From NCBI GenBank assembly GCA_025618425.1, contig CM046832.1, positions 57,254,587-57,318,586 on the forward strand: DNA of 64,000 nucleotides, read 5' to 3'. The DNA comes from Heliocidaris tuberculata. Taxonomy: Eukaryota > Echinodermata > Echinoidea > Camarodonta > Echinometridae. Positions 46,601 to 49,152 of the stretch are shown here, one piece after another (position 1 is the stretch's first letter; every line of letters begins with the position of its first letter). Made by a program: the position numbers and the translations under genes. The notes under the pieces are model-generated. The model saw nothing but the letters and a program-made list of their open reading frames with translations, was not told the DNA's origin and ran no database searches.

Positions 46601-47509
46601 CTTTATGTTTTCAAAGACATAATTTTTCTTCGAAAACATATTTTATGGGTATCCAAATAGTATATAATGTCTCAAGGTCTATTATTTTGTGTGTGTGTGT
46701 CTTTATTATTCTATGGAAGCTATATATCGGCCTATATAGTTATTTCAAATCGGTGATTAGTTGTGAATTGTCTATTGCTTTGTTCGGCTATGGATGTTTC
46801 TTTTTTAAATCCCGGTGAGTAATATTTAATGTACAAACTCTATGGATGGAATTTAGTTATGGATATCGGGCAGGATGCGGGTAATCTTTCGAGTGGTCAA
46901 ATGCCGCGTGGTGATGATCTATTTGTTCATGAAGCGTAACACATTGTTTTTTCCTCTTCCATCAACAGTTGTTTTGTCAAACCGGGTCCAGCCCTGTATT
47001 ACGGCGTTCTGCTGATCGTCGCTCTCTTGCTCTGTATCAACTTCATCATCTTCGGTCTCGTTATGCAACGCCTATCGTGCCGTAAGTCTGTCGCAGCCCA
47101 TAAGACCAACCAAGCTAGCCGTGGTGAAATGTGGCGTCGGGTCCAGAACGCCGTTGCTATCTCCGTCCTGCTCGGTCTTACGTGGTTGTTCGGTTTCCTA
47201 GCTATCGGCGGTGCTCGTCTTCTCTTCAACATCCTTTTCCTGGTCTTCAACTCCCTCCAGGGGTTCTTTGTCTTTCTCATGTTCTGTGTCCGCCAGAAGG
47301 AAGTCCGCAAGCAGTGGGTGCGTTGGATGCACTGTGAGTTCGGCGAGGTCAAGCCCGGACAAAGTCGCAGCGGCAATTTCGTCCAGGCGAAGTACAAAAA
47401 GGCAGGGTCTCAGGATGGGCGGACGTCCCTGGCGACATCGAGCAGTCAGGGTATTCAGCTGTCGAGTGGAGGGACACTCAGCACCAATGCATCTAATGTC
47501 ACTACATAG
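361..47509 (+). CDS. Adhesion G-protein-coupled receptor: LDLa, two X-Ig modules, SEA-like, HormR-like, GAIN/GPS, 7TM (22 coding exons)
   Basis: Cell-surface receptor of the adhesion GPCR class. Exons: 361-460, 20872-20994, 22867-23027, 23623-23769, 24678-24853, 28418-28560, 29511-29718, 30443-30507, 31373-32002, 32540-32809, 37387-37487, 37751-38030, 39308-39421, 40347-40474, 41306-41452, 41690-42089, 42676-42872, 44076-44240, 44813-44922, 45699-45961, 46497-46566, 46969-47509. All junctions are GT-AG, all phases agree, total 4539 nt (1512 residues). Layout by residue: signal peptide 1-28, LDLa 36-71, module X1 76-283, Ig1 284-374, module X2 375-584, Ig2 585-674, SEA-like 675-801, HormR-like 804-867, GAIN about 868-1178, GPS with HL/T at 1177-1179, seven helices 1194-1437, tail. 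The helices ('GLTWLFGF', 'FNSLQGFFVFLMFCV', 'RKQW' after TM7) look most like the ADGRG/group VIII type. Known biology: GAIN cleavage leaves a tethered agonist starting at the Thr of the GPS. The ligand is unknown. Exons are GC-richer than introns. Confidence 0.9.
797..938. repeat. (TAC)n / (TCC)n trinucleotide microsatellite
   Basis: Long run of 'tactac', interrupted by a short 'cctcct' run near 893-915. It gives spurious poly-Tyr, poly-Leu or poly-Val frames that are not genes. Confidence 0.95.
955..1140. mobile_element. Degraded G-rich hAT-like MITE fragment
   Basis: Shares with the copies at 3911-4160 and 27008-27414 the segment 'gcttgtcagagaattatgga' next to a poly-T tract, a C/G run and a terminus reading 'tcctgggtacgccattg'. 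The left terminus has been lost into the neighbouring microsatellite. Non-coding. Confidence 0.55.
1141..1440. repeat. Compound trinucleotide microsatellite (TAC, TTC, TGC)
   Basis: Successive tracts of tac, ttc/tct, cac and tgc triplets fill about 300 bases. It flanks the MITE fragment on the right, as the tract at 797-938 does on the left, so the element may have inserted into one ancestral repeat. Confidence 0.9.
1451..2750. other. Intron 1 sequence without recognisable features
   Basis: AT-rich single-copy-looking DNA. No frame of convincing length, no RNA gene and no repeat related to others in the window was seen. Confidence 0.6.
3185..3620. repeat. (CT)n and (AC)n low-complexity tract
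   Basis: Pyrimidine-rich 'tctctc' and 'tgtctgtc' runs surround an (AC)n core at about 3375-3420. Overlapping open frames on both strands are by-products of the repeat. Confidence 0.95.
3911..4160. mobile_element. Truncated G-rich hAT-like MITE
   Basis: The left terminus 'cagtggcagatttagagg' matches the inverted terminus of complete copies ('cctggatccgccactg' at 27399-27414). Poly-C, poly-T and the shared segment 'gcttgtcagagaattatgga' follow. No matching right terminus was found, so the copy is incomplete. Confidence 0.6.
4700..5450 (-). repeat. Dispersed repeat copy, related to 18070-18470 and 5945-6090
   Basis: The stretch containing 'ccacggatgactgagcacca' and 'gtcgtcaaaatatccttgta' reappears reversed at 18070-18470 and partly at 5945-6090. 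No coding potential was seen. It acts as an empty-site paralogue for the insertion at 18202-18356. Confidence 0.55.
5584..6452. mobile_element. Foldback-type DNA element with long inverted arms and TA target duplication
   Basis: The left end 'tttcacctgcataaggggca' is matched in reverse by the right end 'ccccttatgcaggtgaaa', with TA at both flanks (5582-5583, 6453-6454). Diverged inverted arms extend at least 250 bases inward; both contain 'gcggatgaaaccga' or its complement. A TA duplication is what Tc1/mariner-type elements leave. No transposase frame is present, so it is non-autonomous. A perfect 36-bp palindrome sits in the centre. Confidence 0.75.
5885..5920. repeat. Perfect 36-bp palindrome
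   Basis: Two 18-base arms, the left being 'tatatacgttgctcttta', meet without a loop in the centre of the foldback element. Confidence 0.9.
6456..7707 (+). pseudogene. Broken non-LTR retrotransposon reverse transcriptase (CR1/L2-like LINE fragment)
   Basis: Conceptual translation shows reverse-transcriptase landmarks in order: 'KLRPVSLTS' near 6600, 'VVIDFSKAFDSTDHTMV' near 6800, 'TCGVPQG' near 6970, the catalytic box as 'YVDDLSI' near 7062, then a thumb-like end with 'YVRPALEYAAPVWHSG'. The reading passes through three stretches in different frames (two frameshifts) and an in-frame TAG at 7294-7296, so it is dead. The endonuclease part and the 3' end are not recognisable. The common LINE motif is (F/Y)ADD; here it is YVDD. 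The fragment starts immediately right of the foldback element. Confidence 0.85.
7708..9039. other. Intron 1 sequence, mostly featureless
   Basis: AT-rich. The only pattern seen is a short degenerate tandem near 8755-8850, with repeated 'gttcattacacatacac'-like units. Confidence 0.5.
9040..9600 (-). repeat. Dispersed repeat, inverted copy of 16480-17040
   Basis: The complement of this stretch matches 16480-17040 over most of its length; shared landmarks are 'caaaatttttggagatta', 'ttgatgttggcattt' and 'gggtttggtgatgattt'. It includes the palindrome-like 'gcggccattttggattttc' near 9177. Confidence 0.7.
9857..11818. mobile_element. 1962-bp terminal-inverted-repeat element carrying a minisatellite
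   Basis: A perfect 32-bp inverted repeat begins 'cagtgtagtaaaatcacgca' at 9857-9888 and closes the element at 11787-11818. 'tatga' flanks both sides (9852-9856, 11819-11823), a candidate 5-bp target duplication. The interior is almost entirely a degenerate purine-rich minisatellite, with no transposase, so it is non-autonomous. The superfamily is uncertain. Confidence 0.8.
10010..11395. repeat. Purine-rich minisatellite, degenerate units of about 35-45 bp
   Basis: Units of the form 'aaacaaagaaatacataagg' followed by a variable 'aaaaagaagacagagagaag' segment recur roughly 35 times. The plus strand is nearly all A and G. The minus strand gives long hydrophobic frames (up to 424 codons of Phe/Leu/Ser repeats) because the unit lacks stops in that sense; these are treated as non-coding. 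Confidence 0.9.
11944..13526. mobile_element. hAT-like non-autonomous element, 1583 bp, perfect 8-bp target duplication
   Basis: The termini are perfect inverted repeats, 'cactggcgtagccagg' and 'cctggctacgccagtg', directly flanked by 'tctgtttt' on both sides (11936-11943 and 13527-13534). An 8-bp duplication is the hallmark of hAT transposition. G-rich subterminal sequence includes 'gcgaagcgaccgagcggggg'. No transposase frame was recognised inside. Confidence 0.85.
13535..15479. other. Intron 1 sequence with homopolymer runs only
   Basis: AT-rich sequence with a poly-C run near 14028-14043, an A/C-rich patch near 14310-14370 and a poly-G run near 14785-14808. No gene or element terminus was recognised. 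Confidence 0.5.
15553..15603. repeat. Perfect inverted repeat: 24-bp arms, 3-base loop
   Basis: The arm 15553-15576 contains 'cctgaccctggaaacatag' and is exactly complementary to 15580-15603, with loop 'tta'. It lies within the satellite and is built from the satellite's own 'cctgaccc(a/t)ggaaac' motif. Confidence 0.9.
16000..16079. repeat. (AT)n(GT)n microsatellite
   Basis: About 50 bases of alternating AT are followed by about 29 bases of GT, inside one satellite unit. Confidence 0.95.
16480..17040 (+). repeat. Dispersed repeat, inverted copy of 9040-9600
   Basis: Same repeat family as 9040-9600 in opposite orientation, about 7 kb apart in the same intron. It carries 'tggcggccattttgaaaatc' near 16877. 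No coding content was seen. Confidence 0.7.
17188..17385 (-). other. Antisense exon-like open frame, unrecognised
   Basis: On the minus strand an acceptor-like 'ttattcatttag' at about 17386-17397 is followed directly by about 65 open codons, including 'AILVPFGPGMNIFVLSVG' and five cysteines, closed by TGA at 17188-17190. The composition looks protein-like rather than repeat-derived. No start codon begins the frame and no partner exon was found. It could be the last exon of a nested gene, a gene relic, part of a transposon, or chance. Confidence 0.2.
17695..18055 (-). mobile_element. LINE 3' end (minus orientation)
   Basis: It starts with a 'ttcaagg' tandem tail (17704-17745). It also shares with 25530-25800 a stem-like segment, here 'aaaaagcacagcttgta' and there 'gaaaagcagagcttgtag'. 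It is therefore probably the 3' untranslated end of the same LINE family as the copy in intron 5. No coding part is present. Confidence 0.5.
18202..18356. mobile_element. Short G-rich hAT-like MITE
   Basis: The inverted ends 'cagggacggatctagc' and 'gtagatccgccactg' enclose poly-G runs. It interrupts a repeat whose uninterrupted relative is at about 5210-5290 on the other strand. It is a shorter version of the element at 63472-63782; both have 'cttttttccaagggggggg' next to the left end. Confidence 0.7.
18480..20871. other. Intron 1, 3' part, without genes
   Basis: AT-rich. It holds the left end of another G-rich element at 19369 ('caggggcgtagctag', followed by poly-G, with 'gcgagcgaagcg' near 19569), a (TCA)n stretch near 19737-19757 and A-rich patches. 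No convincing frame was seen. Confidence 0.5.
20872..20994 (+). CDS. Adhesion GPCR exon 2: LDL-receptor class A domain
   Basis: Encodes residues 34-74. Six cysteines at 36, 43, 49, 56, 62 and 71 and the acidic run 'ECDSYDDCGTGFDEMNC' match the LDLa consensus, including the Asp/Glu residues that bind calcium in this family. The exon has phase 1 at both ends, as expected of a shuffled module. Confidence 0.9.
22296..22372. repeat. (TA)n microsatellite
   Basis: An uninterrupted alternating TA tract of about 76 bases. Confidence 0.98.
22405..22645. repeat. Cluster of CATCGGTT / AACCGATG motifs with a 20-bp palindrome
   Basis: The motif 'gtcatcggtta' or its complement recurs at 22409, 22428, 22441, 22558, 22593 and 22632. 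Two of these are followed by 'tatg(c/g)ggtaaaattcta'. At 22428-22447 the two orientations meet as a perfect palindrome containing the CRE-like octamer TGACGTCA (22434-22441). Confidence 0.7.
22867..23027 (+). CDS. Adhesion GPCR exon 3: start of module X1
   Basis: Encodes residues 75-128. It opens with a cysteine pair, C77 and C89, then 'LDFIIDGEVFFGIPLF', a beta-strand-like pattern. No named domain was recognised. Joins in frame (phase 1 in, phase 0 out). Confidence 0.8.
23623..23769 (+). CDS. Adhesion GPCR exon 4: module X1, continued
   Basis: 49 codons, phase 0 at both ends, with acceptor 'ttcattctag' and donor gtaaga. Alternating hydrophobic residues and several Asn-X-Ser/Thr sites ('NVTNST') suit an extracellular beta-rich fold. 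Confidence 0.8.
23996..24265. repeat. (AGT)n trinucleotide microsatellite with AGC patches
   Basis: About 270 bases of 'agtagt', with short 'cagcag' interruptions, in intron 4. All frames through it are homopolymeric artefacts. Confidence 0.97.
24678..24853 (+). CDS. Adhesion GPCR exon 5: module X1, continued
   Basis: Encodes residues 178-235. It holds 'FEVDRLVISSIRVTLSF', the segment that best resembles 'FVAQFTTLYVNLLTL' in the second module. Phase 0 in, phase 2 out. Confidence 0.8.
25105..25280. mobile_element. G-rich hAT-like MITE fragment
   Basis: Contains a 'tcgtcagataattttggag' variant of the family's shared segment, a 28-base poly-T tract and a terminus reading 'tcctgggtacgacactgg', as in the other copies. 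The left end is unclear. Confidence 0.5.
25530..27800 (-). pseudogene. Non-LTR retrotransposon (L2/CR1-like LINE), minus strand, interrupted
   Basis: On the minus strand, 27768 to about 27430 encodes reverse-transcriptase blocks 'LLDFSKAFDTINHDVL', 'FGVPQGSLLGPFLFILYVND' and the catalytic 'FADDTNLF'. The frame is then split by the MITE at 27008-27414, resumes at 27000 and continues to about 26400 with 'HTKFLGVTVDNKLSWKYHI' and 'LVLPYLHYGILVWG', then in a shifted frame to 26200. A TGA near 26864 and the frameshift near 26420 make it non-functional even without the insertion. The stretch 25530-26200 is its 3' untranslated end, finishing in a 'tttcag' tandem at 25530-25547. The 5' part with the endonuclease is missing. 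Confidence 0.85.
27008..27414. mobile_element. 407-bp hAT-like MITE inserted in the LINE, perfect 8-bp target duplication
   Basis: Inverted ends 'caggggcggatccagg' and 'cctggatccgccactg' are flanked on both sides by 'gttgtggg' (27000-27007 and 27415-27422). The interior has several poly-G runs, a poly-A tract and the family segment 'aattctctgacaagc'. The LINE frame continues across the site when the element and one duplication copy are ignored, so the boundaries are secure. This is the best type copy of the G-rich family in the window. Confidence 0.92.
28418..28560 (+). CDS. Adhesion GPCR exon 6: four-cysteine end of module X1
   Basis: Encodes residues 236-283 with cysteines at 241, 250, 266 and 282, beginning 'YINSCPLPGSGNQC'. 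The donor chosen is gtgcgt at 28561, a weaker site than usual. It is supported because it gives the phase that makes exon 7 read as an Ig domain. Confidence 0.75.
29105..29280. repeat. Degenerate GACTC pentanucleotide minisatellite
   Basis: 'gactcgacttgactcgactc' and variants fill about 170 bases in intron 6, with a poly-C interruption near 29241. Confidence 0.9.
29511..29718 (+). CDS. Adhesion GPCR exon 7: first part of Ig-like domain 1
   Basis: Encodes residues 284-352. 'PGDMVSISCTATGTPQP' is a classic I-set Ig B-strand with its cysteine at C307. The acceptor 'gtacgcacag' and donor gtaaga fit. The domain continues in exon 8. Confidence 0.9.
29770..30210 (-). mobile_element. SINE-like retroposon remnant
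   Basis: Read on the minus strand it begins with a tRNA-like A-box segment ('gtggtctaatggataagtcc', complement of about 30167-30186) and ends with 'tgtgcgctatacaagaaccc', resembling the 'agcgctatataa' tail of deuterostome SINEs. It is degenerate. Assignment is by resemblance only. Confidence 0.45.
30443..30507 (+). CDS. Adhesion GPCR exon 8: second part of Ig-like domain 1
   Basis: 21 full codons giving 'FICTAENLAGTVASRVQVTA', the Ig F and G strands, with C356 as partner of C307 (49 residues apart). Phase 2 in, phase 1 out. Confidence 0.92.
30508..31372 (+). other. Adhesion GPCR intron 8
   Basis: Contains a poly-T then poly-G run (30589-30625) and another poly-G run near 30932-30947. Nothing else was recognised. 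Confidence 0.6.
31373..32002 (+). CDS. Adhesion GPCR exon 9: whole of module X2, with furin-like site
   Basis: A single large exon encoding residues 375-584. It starts with a cysteine pair (C378, C396) and ends with four cysteines (531, 545, 564, 578), as module X1 does. 'QRRKRD' at 461-466 (codons 31630-31647) fits the furin pattern R-X-K/R-R. No named domain was recognised. The donor gtaagt at 32003 is used; the open frame runs on to 32259, but that part is intronic by phase and composition. Confidence 0.88.
32540..32809 (+). CDS. Adhesion GPCR exon 10: Ig-like domain 2
   Basis: Encodes residues 585-674. C607, W617/W618, 'TTGDMGYYHC' (C651) and the closing strand 'APVLLTVE' give a complete Ig fold in one exon, phase 1 at both ends. 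Confidence 0.9.
33795..35285. repeat. Tandem satellite, ~155-bp units, about seven copies
   Basis: The landmark 'ttggtgatgctgccc' recurs at about 33927, 34307, 34460, 34618, 34781, 34926 and 35077, spacing 146-162 bases apart from one gap filled by 34035-34265. Each unit also has 'gttccgtcttttatagggtc' and 'cttgacggatttctttc'. Confidence 0.85.
34035..34265 (-). mobile_element. LINE 3'-end fragment inside the satellite
   Basis: 'ttattctttattctttattg' resembles a LINE tail in minus orientation, followed by a GA-rich patch like that at 26010-26065. It interrupts one satellite unit and accounts for the doubled spacing there. Confidence 0.4.
35855..36420 (+). repeat. Direct repeats, inverted relative of 36735-36985
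   Basis: 'agttggaaaaagtctcccc' and 'ccacttttgtgaaa' recur about every 190 bases in roughly three units. A reversed copy follows at 36735-36985. Confidence 0.6.
36541..36600 (+). repeat. LINE/SINE tail: 'ggacaataaagattgaattg' plus (GAATT)n
   Basis: A polyadenylation-like 'aataaa' followed by (gaatt)n is the usual 3' tail of a CR1/L2-type retroposon in plus orientation. A similar tail is at 62320-62356. Confidence 0.55.
36735..36985 (-). repeat. Inverted copy of the 35855-36420 repeat
   Basis: The complement matches 'agttggaaaaactctcccc', 'gtctcttctatcacat' and 'aaatatctcacagtatttta' of the upstream units. The two orientations are separated by a LINE tail. Confidence 0.6.
37002..37031. repeat. 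(CA)n microsatellite
   Basis: Fifteen CA dinucleotides. A related C/A-rich tract lies at 37222-37340. Confidence 0.95.
37110..37222 (-). mobile_element. tRNA-derived SINE head
   Basis: On the minus strand an A-box-like 'tggtccagtggtttaaggc' and a B-box-like 'gcgttcgatccc' are spaced as in a tRNA, followed by 'cttgagcaaggcatttta'. The anticodon arm does not pair well, so it is called a SINE head rather than a functional tRNA gene. Confidence 0.6.
37387..37487 (+). CDS. Adhesion GPCR exon 11: start of SEA-like domain
   Basis: Encodes residues 675-708 ('AISVTFDTVYIDFENTDIF'), the first strand of a SEA-type fold. Phase 1 in, phase 0 out. Confidence 0.8.
37751..38030 (+). CDS. Adhesion GPCR exon 12: rest of SEA-like domain
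   Basis: Encodes residues 709-801. 'NGSMIVDYVVNF' (742-753) matches the SEA core, whose self-cleavage motif is G/S-V-V-V. Here it would be G743/S744 (37853-37858), with Met and Ile replacing the first two valines, so cleavage is possible but unproven. Confidence 0.82.
38031..39307 (+). other. Adhesion GPCR intron 12
   Basis: No repeat related to others in the window and no coding frame with domain resemblance was seen. The frame at 38722-39021 has no splice support. Confidence 0.5.
39308..39421 (+). CDS. Adhesion GPCR exon 13: first half of hormone-receptor-like motif
   Basis: Encodes residues 802-839 with C804 and C833 and 'TFGTLNFPATPLDQTV', the 'W/FP-T-G-T' style core of HormR modules that precede GAIN domains. 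Phase 1 at both ends. Confidence 0.78.
40347..40474 (+). CDS. Adhesion GPCR exon 14: second half of hormone-receptor-like motif and GAIN linker
   Basis: Encodes residues 840-882: 'ARRTCRGDLLSSAVWEDP' followed by C867, the typical R-x-C ... W ... C ending of the motif, then the first GAIN helix. Phase 1 in, phase 0 out. Confidence 0.82.
40637..40668. repeat. (GA)n microsatellite
   Basis: Sixteen GA units in intron 14. Confidence 0.95.
41306..41452 (+). CDS. Adhesion GPCR exon 15: GAIN subdomain A helices
   Basis: 49 codons, phase 0 at both ends. The helical sequence 'AEATENAADINAEGIRAVA' is typical of the all-helical GAIN-A part. Confidence 0.85.
41690..42089 (+). CDS. Adhesion GPCR exon 16: GAIN A/B
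   Basis: Encodes residues 932-1064: 'TNNTLQIVDNVLGVPDEEF', 'LDFLEEQITLFQ', then the beta part 'NLTIVGTNVAVVALQLP'. Donor gtgtga at 42090, chosen because the phase then matches exon 17. Confidence 0.88.
42676..42872 (+). CDS. Adhesion GPCR exon 17: GAIN subdomain B
   Basis: Encodes residues 1065-1130: 'VTFFIFQTSKLFVS' and 'VGTRVISATIEG', typical GAIN-B strands before the GPS. Phase 1 in, phase 0 out. Confidence 0.9.
42887..43485 (-). mobile_element. Candidate solo LTR (minus orientation)
   Basis: About 600 bases; the complement begins TGT and ends 'ccgatcccaaca'. It matches the inverted copy at 53273-53862 almost throughout, e.g. 'aaacttcacactttcttcag'. The ends and the promoter and poly(A) signals seen in the other copy suggest an LTR. 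No internal retroelement genes lie beside it and no clean target duplication was found. It starts only 14 bases after the donor of exon 17. Confidence 0.55.
44076..44240 (+). CDS. Adhesion GPCR exon 18: GPS motif and tethered agonist
   Basis: Encodes residues 1131-1185. C1143, W1146, W1155, C1160, C1173 and C1175 form the GPS signature 'CVFW...W...GC...CLCDHLTSFAVLL'. The catalytic H1177-L1178/T1179 is intact (44214-44222), so self-cleavage is expected, exposing 'TSFAVLL' as the tethered agonist. Confidence 0.95.
44241..44812 (+). other. Adhesion GPCR intron 18
   Basis: AT-rich, with no feature recognised. Confidence 0.6.
44813..44922 (+). CDS. Adhesion GPCR exon 19: TM1
   Basis: Encodes residues 1186-1221: 'YVLDVLGMIGCIISIICLVI' gives the first helix. 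Phase 0 in, phase 2 out. Confidence 0.93.
44923..45698 (+). other. Adhesion GPCR intron 19
   Basis: Contains a poly-T/poly-G junction at about 45560-45585; otherwise nothing recognised. Confidence 0.6.
45699..45961 (+). CDS. Adhesion GPCR exon 20: TM2, TM3 and start of TM4
   Basis: Encodes residues 1222-1309. 'QRILINLCIVLLGLYLVF' is TM2; 'SMSWMLVEAVNMYLLFVKV' is TM3 and matches the adhesion-class pattern. A cysteine at the top of TM3 ('SAGC') can pair with the one in loop 2 (exon 22). Confidence 0.95.
45962..46496 (+). other. Adhesion GPCR intron 20
   Basis: Contains a direct duplication: 'ggtcctacga' plus a 'gtttttattggaccatcgca'-like segment at 46230-46265 and again at 46331-46377, and short 'atcaatg' repeats. 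Otherwise featureless. Confidence 0.5.
46497..46566 (+). CDS. Adhesion GPCR exon 21: TM4
   Basis: 70 bases encoding 'LPLIVCIVTVAVDSSLYLG', the end of TM4 and the start of extracellular loop 2. Phase 1 in, phase 2 out. Confidence 0.92.
46969..47509 (+). CDS. Adhesion GPCR exon 22: loop 2, TM5-TM7, cytoplasmic tail and stop
   Basis: Encodes residues 1333-1512. TM5 'GVLLIVALLLCINFIIFG', TM6 'VAISVLLGLTWLFGF' and TM7 'LFLVFNSLQGFFVFLMFCV' are all typical. The tail of about 75 residues is Ser/Gly/Lys-rich and has no obvious PDZ-binding end. TAG stop at 47507-47509. Confidence 0.96.
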
Positions 47510-47800
47510 CTTAGGATACAGAGAAATTTATAACGAATTAGTCGCTAGAGCTTGAATAAGTCAATGTTCATAGGCCAGTGTAAACATGTAAGTTGATAAT
47601 GAAATGCCATTGATAGCTGTATACTCGTGAGCTTTTTTCAGATTTTATAAGTATATTTAATGATTATGATCCATGATACGGTGTTGCATAGAGCAAAAAA
47701 TACATGTTTATGTTTAGCAGGTAAGTTTTCGATATTCAAATAATGTTTTTTTTTAATTATTCAGTCATAACGTTTAATTAGATCTTGAGATAGAAAAGTA

Positions 47801-47806
47801 AATAAA
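47801..47806 (+). terminator. Candidate polyadenylation signal of the adhesion GPCR gene
   Basis: First clear AATAAA, about 290 bases after the stop. No transcript evidence was available to confirm it. Confidence 0.45.
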
Positions 47807-47868
47807 AGCCTACACGGACAATCTGAATCTTGCCAGAAATTCAACCTCCATCATTATCATTTATTTAA

Positions 47869-48449
47869 AGGGGAACGAAACCCTAAACTTGTATGCAATT
47901 TAACAGAAGCGGAAAAATCTTAGAAGCATATCACTGAAAGTATGAGGAAAAACGGATAAAGAATTAAAAAGTTATAAAGATTTTAAACACCTAAAATCGC
48001 TAAATGAAACATACTCATTATGCTCATGAGGTGCTATGACGTTTTTGTGCTCTCTCTTATAGATAATAAATAAGAAAAATATCAGATTTCAGGTTTTAAA
48101 CAAAGAAAATTAAATGATCAACATTGTGCTTGAAATATATTTTGAGGAATAAATTTACCTATAATACAGAAATCAAATTTTCTAAGATATATTCAAGGAA
48201 AGAGGACTTTTACAACATTATTTGTATAAGGCAATGTGAAAGTATAACACATTTACATCACAGCATCTCATTAGCATAATGAGGACATTGCCAATTTCAG
48301 ATCTCCATTCATTTAGCGATTTTAGAATTTAAAATATTCATAACTTTTTTATTAGTTGTCCCTTTTTCCTCAACCTTTCACTGATATGCTTCTTTGAGTT
48401 TTCTTCTTCTATTAAAAAAATGCATTTATTTTCTGGGTTTCATTCTCCT
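47869..48449. mobile_element. MITE with TTAA target duplication and long inverted arms (581 bp)
   Basis: Ends 'aggggaacgaaaccc' and 'gggtttcattctcct' face each other, with TTAA at both flanks (47865-47868 and 48450-48453). Inverted similarity runs about 170 bases inward ('gaagcatatcactgaaagt' against its complement). A TTAA duplication points to a piggyBac- or Kolobok-type mobiliser. No coding content. Confidence 0.8.
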
Positions 48450-48631
48450 TTAAGCTCTTTGTCAGTTAGGCAATTGGCATATGCCTTTACATTAAAAAAT
48501 CCAGAATTTGGGAAATCGCATGCAAGGAAAATGATTTTAGAAGAGTCGCTTTCATTATGAACGAAATATCCGAATTTGTGAAAAATATAATTATTTGCTT
48601 TTGAAGAAAAGAAAAGTAAGCATATTGCGTT

Positions 48632-49152
48632 ACTGTTTTCACGAAATGATGGATGAGCCCGCAACTAAAAGAAAGTTAGTTTTGAATAAATCGCTTTCAA
48701 AGTTTGAAAGCATAATCTCAACCTCTTTAATGTATGAAGGGTGAATAAATTTTATATCCTGGGATAGATCATATTTCAATGTTTAGTTCTATGTTCAATC
48801 ATTTGCCTATTTGTTTATATTTTGGGAGAAAATGAGCTGTAAACATAACCGTCATTTCGTGAAAACTAAAAAAATTCAAGAACGCGCAGTGACGGATTTT
48901 CACGAAGTGACTGATCTCAGCCGCGCACGTAAAACAAACGGGACGGCTGCAAGCCGTCACTTCGTGAAAACAGAAAATCCTTTTACTAGGTATTTTCTTG
49001 TTGACGTTATCGCCATAGTTACATAATTATACATTATTATGATCTGAAATTTTGTGAGGTTCAAGATGTTAGTGAATGATGTCCAAAAATGCAAAAACTC
49101 AAAATGGAAAAAATATGCGTTTTTCCTCATTACCGTCAATTCGTGAAAACAG
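48632..49152. mobile_element. Possible small element bounded by TTTTCACGAA repeats
   Basis: 'ctgttttcacgaaatga' on the left and 'tcaattcgtgaaaacag' on the right form an inverted pair. The same 'cgtca(t/c)ttcgtgaaaac' motif also occurs inside at about 48851 and 48956. No target duplication was seen. Confidence 0.4.
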
